A DNA stretch of 64,000 nt from Undaria pinnatifida (GCA_012845835.1 JABAKD010000014.1:3952896-4016895); one strand, 5' to 3'. Shown: positions 50,581 through 61,298, counted from the first letter of the stretch. Notes: a model not told the origin generated them from the letters alone. A program made the numbers and translations.

Positions 50581-50934
50581 GGAACGTTTTTCCGTCTGAA
50601 ACCACAAAAGGGGATAGCGCCCAATCCGAAGCAAGAACTATCAGTCGATGAACCGGCCTCCAGTTGGTTCATCGTCAACCATGGCAAAAACCATTCCTTC
50701 CGGGTAGCCCGAAAAGGACAGGTATTCTATGATAATAGTTCGTATGGTAGTTCTCTACGATAAATGATACTTCGTAGTTACTACGACAGTTACTACCAGG
50801 TATGATAATTACTATCATAGTTACTAAGATAGTTACTGTGATCGTTAAAATGGTAATTACTACTATAGTTCGGGCTGTAGGCTGGCTGGACTTCACGACC
50901 ACCTACCAGCTGGGTGGCGGGCAGAACAGCCAAC

Positions 50935-51175
50935 CATAACTAGCTAACGTAAATATCCCTAAAAAAAAAACACCACAAGTCTCGAGCCACAAGCAAGCGC
51001 GTCCGTCGGGGCTAACTACAGAACGGTGCGCCGCTCACATGGCAATGGCAACGACAAGAGCAACGTCAGTCTCGAAACAGCCAACTACAACTAGCTAACT
51101 AGTCCTTCCTGAAAAAAAACACCACCCGTCTCCTCGAACAACAACCAAGCACGTCCGTCAGACGCGAACGTCGCA
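50935..51175 (+). repeat. Two-unit tandem repeat, about 130 bp
   Basis: AACTAGCTAAC..., ACACCAC(A/C)(A/C)GTCTC and AGCACGTCCGTC occur in both units. Confidence 0.8.
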
Positions 51176-51316
51176 AAAATGACCAGCACGAAACTGACCG
51201 GTACAAATACGCCGACTGCACAAAAATGACCGCACGCAATCAACTAGCTATATTGCCTAGCCCACTAATAAACTAGCCGGCGACTAAGTTGTAAGCTGCC
51301 CTTGTCCGGTGAAAGT

Positions 51317-51459
51317 CAGGCCTTGTCAGCAGCAGCCGCACATGTTGTCGAGCGGGCCGCTCCCGTCCGGCTTCATTCGCACCAGGAACCTCAAGCGCGG
51401 CTGCTTTCGGAGGTGCTCCATCAGGGGGTGCCACTTATGGAATAGTTGGTCCGTCTGGC
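51317..51459 (-). CDS. Unknown gene terminal exon (FHKWHPLMEHLRKQPRLRF)
   Basis: Follows TGTGCCAG| and ends with a TGA. Encodes TDQLFHKWHPLMEHLRKQPR, then LRFLVRMKPDGSGPLDN and a Cys-rich end (MCGCC). The composition and helix-like pattern argue for a real C-terminus. A decayed copy of its start lies at 51653-51700. It is placed in the 51-58 kb gene by strand and order only. Confidence 0.6.
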
Positions 51460-54400
51460 ACATCACATCATATCAGGATCGCATCGGAAAAAAGAAAGAA
51501 AGAAAAAACATTAGGAAACCACAGGGGACGTATGTAGGTACGTACGTAAGCAAGCGGTTCCATCATATGGCATAACACCACATCAGCAAAATGAGACAAA
51601 AATGATATTAAATGGGGAAAAAGAGATAAATAGTACAAAACCAGAACGCGCGCATGAGGGGGGAGAGGCACTTGTTATGGAACAGTTGGCCCGCCGGACA
51701 CATCACATCACATCACATCACATCACATCACGTCACATCACATCGCATCACATCGCACACCACATCACGTCACGTCACATCACATCACATCACATCACAT
51801 CACATCACATCACACCGGCTAAAAAAAAACAAAGACAAGAAAGAAAAAAAAAATGGGTTGCGCGACGCGCTTTTCGGCAGCAGTATGGTACCAAATACTC
51901 GTACGTACGTACTGCGGCGCGGTTACATCCGACGGTCGTTGATGATGACACCGCACTTCTTGCGTATTGCAGAACATGGAAGTAAAACCCCATCACATTG
52001 CATCACATCACATCACATCACATCTCGAGTATTTCGTTGAAATTCGTAGTCGCAAGCTGGGTGAAAACTCGAACGCGTGCATCGCCGGACCTCTCTGCGT
52101 GCCCCTAGGCACTGCGACCGCCGATTTCGAGCCCCAGATACACCAAAGTTCGAATGGTTCGTGATAACTAGTAGTCACAAGCACCACCCTCCCCCCCGTT
52201 GCACGCTAGTTTGGCCTCTACAAACTGGTTGCTGGGCTTCGCAGATCGCAGGGAAGGCTATACTTCCATCGCGCGAGCTACGGGGTGTGCATATTCCTAT
52301 CCTGCTCATCACGCATGCCAAGAGATAGGTGCACCACGAAATTTTATGGGGATTTCTCATTAAACTAGTCTCGGCCAAAAACGAAAAAGCTCTGTTCACG
52401 AAAATCCCATGGAGTAGGGTATTCAACGGACACTAACGCAAATATACAATTTTTCTTCTTGATTCGGCGTTTTTGAGTTAATAACCATTTTAGAGCCTTA
52501 AAATCCTTCCATATACTAACTTAACAAGTAAATTTGTCCCCAAAAACGGATTTCCAGTTGTTGTTAAGGCGTTAAGCAGCCCCGTCATTCAGAAAAAAAA
52601 AAAAATCCGCCAAAAAGGCACTACCTCTTATCTTAGCACGCGTTTCATGATACGTTTATGGTCGCAGTGTAATGCCCGAATCCCCCAAAACACTCCCCGA
52701 AAATAGGCTTTTCGCGTTTTCCAAACTCTTTCAGGTCTGAAAAAAAGAAATAAAAATGCTACTGAAACCGACGAATATCACCTAACCAGGGGTATATATA
52801 TAGCTCGAGGCCAACCAACCAACCCACGAAAAAAAAACCAGGTTACAAAAACAAAAACAAAAATGGTATACCAGGGATAGGAAAACGTATTCCTACCAGT
52901 AGTAACCTAAACGCTTCGCTGATTTCTTGTGGGTTGGGTCGGCCTCCCAGTGTGACTTTCGACGGTTTCTACACTATTAATATTAAATGTTCTCCTATCC
53001 AACTCCTGCCCAACCAAAGTTGGTACCATAGTTCGCAAACACCCGAAAAACACCAAGCTAAGGTTATGACCATGGCGTGATACGGGGTGAATATGCCCTC
53101 GTGAAACGTGTGTGGACTTAGGTCCCAAAGGGGGTCCAATATCAACAGCACTAAAAAAAGGTTACCGTCATGACCAGGGATGAGCGTTTGCCGATGCGGG
53201 TCGCGAACGATTCGGGAGCGGTTCGCAAATCCACGCGGGAGGTGCTCGGTGAAAGAATTGCCGTTCCTTGACAACAGAAACGCCTCCAAATCATTGCTGG
53301 AATCCTATAGGAATCCTCTCCATTTTTTGTGTCGTCACAGGGGAATGATCTTAACGTTCCATCTCCTACCGCAAGTTTTTGGTGGCGGTTCTTGAGTGCG
53401 GTTCTCGCAATTTGGTCACTTTTGCGGTATTTCCGCTCTTAAAGGCTCGCACTTAAATATGCTGAAAAACGTGCGCCTGGTATGATCATTAGCGCTCACC
53501 TGAAAATAGGGCACCCTGTGGTCCGGAACCTGTACGTGGACCTGGAAAGAAGGGCTGATCGAGTGGAAGCTCAGTCCGTACACCTGGGCGGCGGGTTGGC
53601 GGGGAGGGGGGTAGGGGGAGGAGGCATATAGGTACATCAGGTGTCTGGGGCAGCACGAGTGTGAAAACACAGGCAGCCACGGCCCGAACTTGGCAAAGCA
53701 GTAGAACGAGAACATTGTAATACCCCTCCCTGTAGCATGTGCCCGTTACGCGACAGACAGGAAGGCAAACATGCAGGCAGACAGGCAGGCGCCCCTCGCA
53801 GGGCCCCCCAGAGCCCCCCGAGGAGAGCCGGGAGAGCGCAGGAGGCCAGTGGGAGTAGCGTCCAAGGTTGGGAGGGGGGGTAACGTCGAAGCGGTTATTG
53901 CAGCTAGCACTGCAGTTAGAGGGGGGTATCGTCTCGAAGCTTTCGACATAGCGTGGGATGAATCAATATCCTGTCGAAACCGTACTGGCTCATACACGCA
54001 CACGAACACGTACCTGGCTGCAGGACCTTCCGCCGACCGTCTGAATCATGAGCCGGTGGAGGGGAAGAGCGGACTCTGTGACCGCCCCCCCTTGGCTTCC
54101 TCCAGCCGCCACCCCGGTTCCCTCTGCGGGGGAGGAAGCCGCTGACGCGTCCTTGTTGGCGGCAGTCTCCGGCCTTAACACGAGCCTGAATTTTAGCGTG
54201 TCCACCTCGTCATCGAAGGATTCATCATCTTCCACCTGGTATGGCCAGTACAGTGGTACGATAGGCGCACCAACAAAGTTGAAAAAAAAATCGTGCTTAC
54301 CAGCGACCGCTACAGTCAATCCTACCAGATTATTATCGGCCTACGCTCAAATGGATAAAGATATTCGCCGTCTTATGTATGCGATGTACGTGCAGTGTAT

Positions 54401-57400
54401 GTATGCGCAGCATGTATCATATGTGCGGTGTATGTATGCGCTGTATGCGCGGTGTACGTATGCAATGTATGTGCCGTGCATGTGCGATATAGGAGCTATT
54501 GGCAATATGCACGGCGTATGTATGCGCTGTATATGCCGCGTATGTGTGCGCTGTATGCGCGATGTATGTATGCGTGGCATGTACCGCGTACGTGTCGTCA
54601 GTATCTGCCGTGTATGAGAGTCGCGAGCAGTTTGCGCGTTATATGTATGTCTTGTACATGCGCGTATGAATTCGGGGTGTGTGTCGTGGATGTATGCGCT
54701 GTGTTAAATGTATGCGACGTACGGGTATGTGCCGTGCATATATGAGCGGTATGTGCCGCGTACATATGTATGCGCGCAACACACCAAGCTGTATGCGCCG
54801 TGTACTTCTGCTCCCTCTATAGTGTCGGTATGTGCCAGCAGGAAACACCGGCACTATAACGGCAACTACGGCACTACTCCGCATACTGCCAGTACTAGTT
54901 GTTCCCATCTGTGGCAAGCAATCTCAGCACTATATCGCGCAACCGGCACTACTCAACCGGTACTGTAGAGTGACCACTGCTGTGTGCACGATGTATGTAT
55001 GCGCTGTATGCGCTGTACACATGTATGCGTGGTATACACCTTGTCTGCACGACGCGGGGTGGACGAAGCTTGTACAGGATGTGTTTCAAGTGCACGGTAT
55101 GTCATATCGGAACTGACCTTGCACACGAGCTTAACACTGAGAAGAAATAGGGTAGCCATTAGCGCGCGTCCCTGTTAGCCGCCGAAAAAAAAGATACCCT
55201 ACATTATGTGACGAAAAGCGCTAAGGTTAGGTCTATCCTTGTATTATTAGCATTCTTACCTCATAGTCTATCCTGACCATGGCGGAGCTAGTGGAGGAAC
55301 TGGGGGACTCCAAGAACGTCCACATCGTTTCCGGCCTCCACGAGAACTCCACCACAAAATTCTTCGCGAGGGGGTCGGCTAGCTGCTCCACCTAAACGGG
55401 CACCACATCGGGGGGACGGTGGAGTGGGAAGTTGTAAAACCCGGGAACGGGTGGTAAAACCCCGGGGGGGGGGGGGGAGCGGCGACGCATGCTAAGGTAA
55501 GGAGGGCACCTAATTTTTTAGAAGCTCCTCACCGAATCGAAAAATGCCGTTGACAAACGCGGGGGAGGGCAAGCGGACGAAATAAATAAGGAAAAAGAGT
55601 GACAACAACACAGGGAAGGTGGGGCGGGGGGGGGGGGGACTCATTTGTTGCTTGCCTTAGTCGTTTGGCCATTGACCACGCACCTCTTTCGAGACGGGGG
55701 GGCGGGGGGGGGGGGGGGGGGGGGGGGGGGGGTCCTATCAACAGGGGGGGCGGGCGCACGACGAACTGCAGGCGCATAGGACAACAAGAGGGAGGGGTTG
55801 CACACCATCTGGGGAACGAACGGCGGAATGTGAGTAGGGAGTGGTAAAAACCGGGGAGGGCGGGGGGGGGGGGGGCGTACTCATTTGTTGCTTGCCTTGT
55901 AGTCATTTGGCCATTGACCACGCATCCCTTTCGAGACGGAGCACGGGCGGTGAGGGGGAGGGAAGGAAAACTAAATGGGGAAGGGAAGCGAAGGATACAT
56001 TCATTTTCGTGACGCATACTATAATGGAAGCGCACCTACACTATATGACGCTCCAAAACCCGAGGAGCTCTACCACTTGCCACAAACATGGCTTGGAGAA
56101 AAACACGAACAGCTCAATCTGATGGACAATCTGATGGCCTAGGTACATCGAATATTTTTTGTAACACGCGAGTCTTGTATTTCAACGTCAACGATGTTGG
56201 GAGGTCCCACGGTGGGGAGCCACCTCGTCAGTCAAAAGTATATGGGGCAACAAGGGCTACCCCTGTCGCGGCAGGCTATACGGCGGAGGGGAAGGGAAAG
56301 ACGAATTGCTTGGGGTAGAGAAAGGAAGGACGCATAGATGGTCGAGGGAGGTGGGAGAGAGGAGGGTCACGCGAGAAACAACAGCAGCAACAGCAACAAC
56401 CATCACCACACCGTCAGCGGCACTGACAGCAAACCGGCACCCACATCGACACCGACAGCAACAGCAGCAGCAGAGCCACCACCAGCAACAACAACAGCAA
56501 CAGTAACAATAGCAGCACCAATCAGCAATAGCAACAGCAACAACAACAACAACAACAAACAGCAAACAGCAAACAGCAAACAACAAACAACAAACAACAA
56601 ACAACAAACAACAAACAACAAACAACAAGCAACAAACAACAAACCACAAACAACAAACAACAAACAACAACACCCACCTCGAGCCAAGTAACGCCCGCCG
56701 ATTCCAGGTCTTCTGCTGTTCTGAAGGAGATGCCTGTCCTACCCTGCCCCATAGACGAGACCATCTCCAGCTTCGCTCCTGACATTACATATACCAAACG
56801 TTAGTTCCAGCAGTCGAAAAAACATTTGCTTGAGACGTGGGCCATTCTTCAGAAAACGGTATACCGGAGAGGTAGGATTCGGTTTACCGTAAAGGTTTGT
56901 CGGTTCGCTATGCCTTGAGTTGATTCTTTGCTCTGCATATACCGTCAACTGGCGCAAAAGCCGTCGGTATACCGTTTGATGGATTGGTTTCGCTTCTGAC
57001 GGGTGTGTTTCGAGTTTTGACTGTAGATTCCCTAGGTTGACACCTAGCGAATTACTTGGATACCTCAGCAATCTGAGCGCTTGATGCACGCAAATAGAGA
57101 CAAATAAGCAGAACTGTTACGCTCAAAACTAACGAATTTGACACCAACCCAAGCACTAAATTCACGAAAAACAACAGCATGCAAATAACATGGGGGGGGG
57201 AGGGGGCGGGTGGAAAAAAACGACACAAATTTCTGCCTGGTTGACCACGCCAGCGATTACCTTGTTCCTACTTACGTTCTAAGCAATAACACGCGACTCG
57301 CTCGCATTCCGCGTGGGCTTGCTGACCTGCACGTGACGTCTTCTTCAAGACTAAACGTCATTTGCTGCTGTCTTCGTTTTTATCCCCTATTTCTGACCCC

Positions 57401-57780
57401 GATCCCCGCCACAAACATTCCACTTTTTCGATACCGTAAACCTCGTTTTTTCCCCGCCACTACGTACTGTGTTGGCGGAGACCAGTATTGCGACTACGGA
57501 CAAGAGCCTATATCCTACAGTACATACTTTTTCAGTAGAATTAGTAAAAAAGAACGAGCGAGAGAAACCCACCAATGCGTTTCTACCAAGGGGAGAGGGA
57601 GGGGAGGGCAGGGGGTAGGTCACCTGCAGGCGTTTTGACGAAACGGTTCAAAACGCGAGATAAACCCAATACTGCATTATATTAAGGGAAGAGGGGGGGG
57701 TGGGCTAGGTTACCTGCGGCCGATTTGGCGTAGCTTCTCGCTGTGGCAGCCGACGCGTAAGGGTGGATGTAAAACGTAGG
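51317..57780 (-). CDS. Unrecognised multi-exon gene
   Basis: Gene-level entry. Minus-strand exons at about 57714-57780, 56678-56778, 55260-55382, 54014-54235, 53500-53583 and 51317-51459 have good splice sites, and the first five join in compatible phases. Joins include KSAAG|AKLEMV, TWLE|LADPLAKNF, IDYE|VEDDE and SCSQ|VYGLSF. Exons between 53500 and 51459 may be missing, so whether the terminal exon belongs to the same gene is inferred from strand and order. The product is soluble-looking with an Ala/Ser/Gly-rich acidic linker and no membrane segment. I do not recognise the family, so no function is given. Confidence 0.6.
51653..51702 (-). pseudogene. Relic of the terminal exon at 51317
   Basis: On the minus strand GGCCAACTGTTCCATAA.. 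reads GQLFHNK where the intact exon reads DQLFHKWHPLM. The copy has an indel after the CATAA and has lost the acceptor AG. Both copies are followed upstream by CATCA pentanucleotide repeats, so the duplicated unit includes the repeat. Confidence 0.6.
51700..52022 (+). repeat. (CATCA)n pentanucleotide array, two blocks
   Basis: CACATCACATCACATCACAT at 51700-51815 and again at 51990-52022. Confidence 0.95.
52040..52470. other. No gene recognised
   Basis: Lies between exons of the unknown gene. No splice-bounded frame with protein-like composition was found, although a missing exon may hide here. Confidence 0.35.
52478..52575 (+). mobile_element. Small TTAA element (family C) next to a family A end
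   Basis: TTAATAACCATTTTAGAGCC ... CCAGTTGTTGTTAAGGCGTTAA, then GCAGCCCCGTCATTCAGAAA of family A. Confidence 0.82.
52915..53045 (+). repeat. Dispersed copy of the 5831-6905 array unit
   Basis: TTCGCTGATTTCTTGTGGGT, GTGACTTTCGACGGTTTCTA, CCAACTCCTGCCCAACCAAA, GTTGGTACC. This shows the unit also spreads outside the array. Confidence 0.85.
53500..53583 (-). CDS. Unknown gene exon (VYGLSFHSISPSF)
   Basis: Twenty-eight codons from CGCCCAG| to TTTCAG|GTGAGC, phase 0. Encodes VYGLSFHSISPSFQVHVQVP then DHRVPYFQ, which suggests alternating beta strands. The frame stays open upstream to 53715, so an earlier acceptor cannot be excluded. Confidence 0.6.
54014..54235 (-). CDS. Unknown gene exon (acidic start, DTLKFRLVLRPE)
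   Basis: Seventy-four codons from ATACCAG| to AGCCAG|GTACGT, phase 0. Begins VEDDESFDDEVDTLKFRLVL, has a 35-residue Ala/Ser/Gly/Glu linker, and ends LPLHRLMIQTVGGRSCSQ. The linker looks disordered and the flanks look structured. Confidence 0.68.
54365..54790. repeat. TGTATGCG-type alternating purine-pyrimidine repeat
   Basis: Irregular repeats of TGTATGCGCTGTATGCGC and relatives over about 430 bp, continued at 54985-55040. Intronic in the unknown gene; alternating R/Y sequence can adopt Z-DNA. Confidence 0.88.
54825..54975. repeat. ACCGGCACTAC-type dispersed repeat
   Basis: AACACCGGCACTATAACGGC, CGGCACTACTCCGCATACTG and CAACCGGCACTACTCAACCG; relatives at 7740-7870 and 48500-48600. Confidence 0.75.
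55260..55382 (-). CDS. Unknown gene exon (FVVEFSWRPETMW)
   Basis: Forty-one codons from GGAGCAG| to TATGAG|GTAAGA, phase 0 at both ends. Encodes LADPLAKNFVVEFSWRPETM, then WTFLESP, a Ser/Thr run and MVRIDYE. The other two minus frames contain stops, which supports this reading. Confidence 0.7.
55430..55945 (+). repeat. G-runs with two 65-bp island copies
   Basis: Islands at 55640-55700 and 55875-55945 (TTCATTTG-type: ACTCATTTGTTGCTTGCCTT, CATTGACCACGCATCCCTTT, CGAGACGG) separated by G-runs, one of about 30 bp. Confidence 0.88.
56395..56675 (+). repeat. CAA/ACAA-rich microsatellite
   Basis: CAGCAACAGCAACAAC grading into AACAAACAACAAACAACAAA. It starts 3 bp beyond the donor of the exon at 56678. 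Confidence 0.93.
56678..56778 (-). CDS. Unknown gene exon (AKLEMVSSMGQG)
   Basis: Follows AATGTCAG| in phase 1 and ends CTCGAG|GTGGGT in phase 0. Encodes AKLEMVSSMGQGRTGISF, then RTAEDLESAGVTWLE, with normal amino-acid composition. A long ACA/ACAA microsatellite begins a few bases into the downstream intron. Confidence 0.65.
56800..57600. other. Intron or intergenic, unassigned
   Basis: A plus frame at 57210-57638 encodes 142 residues without recognisable motifs. A minus frame at 56805-57089 extends into the 56678 exon but in another phase. Neither is called. Confidence 0.3.
57613..57650 (-). pseudogene. Possible relic of the exon at 57714
   Basis: On the minus strand CGTCAAAACGCCTGCAG|GTGACCTACCCC parallels CGCCAAATCGGCCGCAG|GTAACCTAGCCC 100 bp away, with several mismatches. 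The similarity is short, so the call is tentative. Confidence 0.35.
57714..57780 (-). CDS. Unknown gene, probable upstream exon
   Basis: The frame reads FYIHPYASAATARSYAKSAA and ends GCCGCAG|GTAACC in phase 1, which fits the phase-1 start of the exon at 56678-56778. The 5' boundary is uncertain; CTGCCACAG at about 57741 is an acceptor candidate that would make a 27-bp exon. A similar sequence with the same donor arrangement lies at 57615-57650. Confidence 0.4.
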
Positions 57781-57989
57781 GGAAGAACGCCGCAAAGAGA
57801 GGTGGAAACCCAAGGGGGTGATGCTGTTATCTCCCGCCGACTGTTTTTCTTCTGATATTGATCGGTAGTGCTGCGCGGCCAAATAAAAGTGGAAGTGGAA
57901 GAGAAACAAAGCAAAAGAGCAAGGACAGCAGATTAATTAGATCGATGCGAACCCAGAAGGAGGTGCCGAAGGGAATAGGGAGCAGAAGG

Positions 57990-58935
57990 TGGCATAAACA
58001 TTTCAGCTCGAAAACATTTTCCAGGATTTGTCCATTTTTTCCGCACTTTCCAACGAAATTTCGACAATATTTCCCCCACCACCATGGCGTTGCCCCTTTT
58101 CACGGCTCCCATCAACCCACAACACGCCTTCCCCACCCTCAAAACCTCCGCTGTGCCCAGTAAAGGCACGGCTCAAAACAACGCTCCGGGCTCCCTCGCA
58201 GCTGCAAACAACCTCCTACCGCAACACATAAACATGCTCCATGAATTTTCAATTTCTCCAATTTTCCAACGGCACTTTCACTTGTTCCGACGAAATTTTC
58301 GAATTTTCAATTATTCCAACGAAACTTGCAATTTTTCCAACAAATTTTTCAGAGTATCCACTTTTTGAACGAATTTTTGATAACTTTTCCCTGACCTCCA
58401 CGGCGTCGCCCCCTTCCACGGCCCCCCTCAATCATCAACACGCCTCCCCTAAAAAGTTCTAGGAAAAGCATGGCTCGAAAAAACGCTCCGGGCACCCTCG
58501 CAGCTGCAACAAATCTCTGACCGCAAAAATCAAAACATGTTCCATGAAATTTTCAAAATTTCAAAATTTTCCATATAAACTCGAAATTTTTCCCAACGAA
58601 AGTTACGAAACGTTGATAACTTTAACCTTTCCCTCACCTCAACGGCGTCGCCCCTTTCCACGGCCCGCCTCAACCCACAACACGCCTCCCCCAAACCTCA
58701 AAACTTCGGCTGTGCCCAGGAAAAGCATGGCTAGAAAAAAAAACACTCCGGGCACCCTCGCAGCTACAACCTTCCTTGTACCGCAAAAAATAAAACGTGT
58801 CATGAAAAATTCAAATTTCCCAAAAAAACAAGAAATAAATTTTCCAAATTTTCCAACCAAACTTCATTTTTTTCCAACGAATTTTCCAAAAACAATCTAA
58901 ACTTTCAACGAGATATCGATAATTTTTCTCTTCAC
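57990..58935 (-). pseudogene. Three decayed tandem copies of the F-box-like exon
   Basis: Copies at about 58084-58225, 58393-58510 and 58632-58785 share the LGTAEVLRVG, GAVEGGDA and VAARVP coding blocks with the intact exon at 58936. Each carries indels that break the frame. Their donors read ATG|GTGGTG, GAG|GTCAGG and GAG|GTGAGG. The copies are separated by AT-rich spacers made of TTCCAACGAAA-like repeats, and the period is about 300 bp. Confidence 0.72.
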
Positions 58936-59115
58936 CTCGATGGCGTCGCCCCCTTCCACGGCCCCCCTCAACCCACGACACGCCTCCCCGACCCTCAAAA
59001 CCTCCGCTGTGCCCAGGAAAAGCATGGTTCGGAAAAACGCCTCGGGCACCCTCGCCGCCACAACCTCCAGCACTGTCTCGGGGCGGACAGCCTCGTGCAA
59101 CGTTACCCCAACGTC
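58936..59115 (-). CDS. F-box-like exon, intact copy
   Basis: The frame reads VGVTLHEAVRPETVLEVVAA, then PEAFFRTMLFLGTAEVLRVG, then EACRGLRGAVEGGDAIE, with a donor GAG|GTGAAG at 58936. The pattern L..VLE.V...LGTAEVLRVGEACRGLR resembles an F-box (substrate adaptor of SCF ubiquitin ligases), but the match is only moderate. The upstream exon boundary is not resolved; the frame is open to 59571 through low-complexity sequence. Three decayed copies follow downstream. It may belong to the unknown gene below or stand alone. Confidence 0.5.
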
Positions 59116-59239
59116 CATTAACGATGCTGATGTTGACGGCAATGATGATGGTGACGACGCCGGTCGACCATTGCCACCGCCACCCCCGGCGGGTAGGTCC
59201 CCGCGCGATGGGATCGTTCTTGATATTACGGCTCTGTGT

Positions 59240-59585
59240 TGGTCGTTATTCGCAAAGTATGAGGGGGGAAGGGGGGGGGAAGGGGGAGGGGTTTTACCTT
59301 CCACCTGATGGGATCGCTGTACAAAATATACGGCTCTCTTGTGCGGGTATTTTACAGGGAATGAAGGGGGGGGGGGGTCATATTTGGTCAAGTATGACGG
59401 CGAGGGGGGAGAAGGCGGGGTCATATTTGTAAAGTATGACGACAGGTGGGGGAGGAGGGGCTTGGGAGGGGGGAGGGGTGCCGTTGTTTGAACCACGAGC
59501 AGGGGGGGGGGGGGGGGGGGGGAGGGGTGTACTCGACATTCATGCATGGCCGTAGTTGTATGACCATACATCTACACGGGAAAAG

Positions 59586-59618
<33 letters not shown>

Positions 59619-59880
59619 ACAGCAAAAACGAAAGACGCGTTGAAAAACATGAAAATAAATATGCCCCATGATACCTCCACATTCACCGCTGCCGCAACAC
59701 TATTTGTTTTATACCCCTCGTCGTTGGAAATTTCTGCACCGTCTGCAAAAAAACGTGGACACAAGTCACAGGGCGACCTCAATCCGCCCAGAACGCGTGC
59801 AACATACCTGGTAGCCCATAGGACTAGGTACCAGGGGGGGGAGGGGGGGGGGGGGGGGAGACGCCTGTGACCACGGCTTG
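59240..59880. repeat. G-runs, TCATATTTGTAAAGTATGAC units and repeat fragments
   Basis: Contains four degenerate units with AAAGTATGA or TCAAGTATGACGG, a fragment of the 200-bp repeat (59537-59575), G-runs up to about 30 bp at 59588 and 59835, and the 3' end of a family 1 SINE (59858-59895). Confidence 0.7.
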
Positions 59881-60221
59881 TCCAGAAGGTCGTTTCAGGG
59901 TAAAAACCTATTCCTAGTTGAGTTGGCAAGCAAAAAGTGATGATAAACTGAAAAGAAAAAGGGTAAAAAATATATTTGTATCACCAGATAAACTGCCGAA
60001 TATCATTCAAGTGTATACCAGGTACTACTGCTAATGTTTTCTAATGGTATTCGGCAAAATAAACCTGTACATGAATTTGTTCATCGTGTTAAAAAGTGAC
60101 CTTTTTCGTCAAGGTCAATTTTTTCGGTCAAGTACAGAGCTTTTCAGGGAAGGAAAAGACCTCGGGAAAATTACACATACCCGCTACCCCCCCCCCCCCA
60201 CACCCCCCCCGGGTGCCCCGT

Positions 60222-60282
60222 CTCGGAAGGAATGCGTGGTCAATGGTCAAATGAATAAGACAAGCAACAAATGAGTACGCCC
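60222..60282 (-). repeat. 65-bp island repeat, inverted copy
   Basis: CTCGGAAGGAATGCGTGGTC, AATGGTCAAATGAATAAGAC, AAGCAACAAATGAGTACGCC between two C-runs. Confidence 0.85.
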
Positions 60283-60370
60283 CCCCCCCCCTGCCTCACC
60301 CCACCCCATCCCTCCCCCACTCCACCTCCCCACCCCCATGCCCCCCCGCCCCAACCCCCCTCGCGCTCGC

Positions 60371-60481
60371 CTTGAGGTGGAATTGAAACCCTCTTCCAAG
60401 AAAGCCCTGTCCAGCTTCTTCCCGATGAACACGATCCGGCAGCTTCGGTCCTCGCCGTCGCCCCAACGCCCCGCCTCCCGC
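60371..60481 (-). CDS. CobW/ZNG1-family C-terminal domain exon (RIVFIGKKLDR)
   Basis: Follows TTTTTTGTTCTCAG| in phase 2, matching the phase of the preceding exon. Encodes REAGRWGDGEDRSCRIVFIG, then KKLDRAFLEEGFNSTSR. The GDR...(L/I)VFIG..LDR..L pattern is typical of the CobW C-terminal domain. The end is uncertain: AAG|GCGAGC at 60370 would be a GC donor, otherwise the frame runs through a G-rich tract to a stop at 60247. The N-terminal GTPase exons are not seen. Confidence 0.72.
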
Positions 60482-60494
60482 CTGAGAACAAAAA

Positions 60495-60860
60495 AAAAAA
60501 GACCCGATATCGAAAACATCGAAACCCAACACTACCACTGTTGTTGGTATATACTCCGTATATATTGTTTCGGAAATAAAAGATCCGACACCGAAAACAT
60601 CGAAACCCAACACTACTACTGTTGTTGGTATATATAGCTGGAGTGTATTTTAATTTTTATAATATATACCTGGTATTGTTTCATTCTGTTTCGAGAATAA
60701 AAGGCCCGACAACTAAAACATCGAAACCCAACACCTCTACTGTTGTTGGTATATAAATATATACATACATATCTTTTTTTCTGTTTCGAAAATAAAAGAC
60801 CCGACAACGAAAACATCAAAACCCAATACTACTACTATTGATACTGTTGGTATAAAAAAT
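60495..60860 (+). repeat. Four-unit tandem repeat in CobW-family intron
   Basis: Each unit has GACCCGA(T/C)A.CGAAAACATC, GAAACCCAACACTACTACTG and TTGTTGGTATATA. Units are 90-120 bp because spacers differ. Confidence 0.92.
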
Positions 60861-61007
60861 CGTTTTACTTTTATTTTTTAATTTTTCTGTTTCGTGCAAA
60901 AAGTCGAGAAAAAAGTATTACAAGTACGTATTAATTCCCGATTTGTCAAAGCCAATTTCCCAAATCCCAACCAAACTCTTGCAGCGAGATTTGTGATTTT
61001 AATCTCG

Positions 61008-61298
61008 AGACATCCCACGGCAGGGGTGTGCAGCATCACAAACTCCCTCAGGTCCTCACATGAGGATATCTGTCACAATATCTCACCCGATACCACATGA
61101 CTTCGAAAGCGTTCGTTCCCACAACCCGACCAAGCTTCTTTTGTCCTAACTTCGTAGTCCTAAACAAATAGGTACTCGCGAAATTACTTGACTATACAGT
61201 ATACAACCGCTAGTTCCTCGCTTGAGGAGCTCAATCGGGCAGGTACATTATTACTTAATCCAACAACTGCGACCCCACCCTTACCGTGGGATGATTCT
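61008..61298. mobile_element. MITE family D
   Basis: GAGACATCCCACGGCAGGGG to CACCCTTACCGTGGGATGAT, with CCTCACATGAGG and GAAATTACTTGACTA inside. Confidence 0.82.

Noticed and set aside
53965-53999. Possible extra exon of the unknown gene just downstream of 54014
   Set aside because: No acceptor-donor pair in a compatible phase and no protein-like composition.
55090-55160. Possible 19-bp micro-exon between TTCTTCTCAG and GTCAGT
   Set aside because: After the phase-0 end of the upstream exon it would give an immediate stop.
55283-55395. Plus frame starting MAELVEELGDSKNV
   Set aside because: It is antisense to the minus exon 55260-55382, which has both a good acceptor and a good donor.
56257-56797. 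Minus-strand CCLLFVVCCLL frames
   Set aside because: Product of the ACAA microsatellite; only the 56678-56778 part, in a different sense, is a plausible exon.
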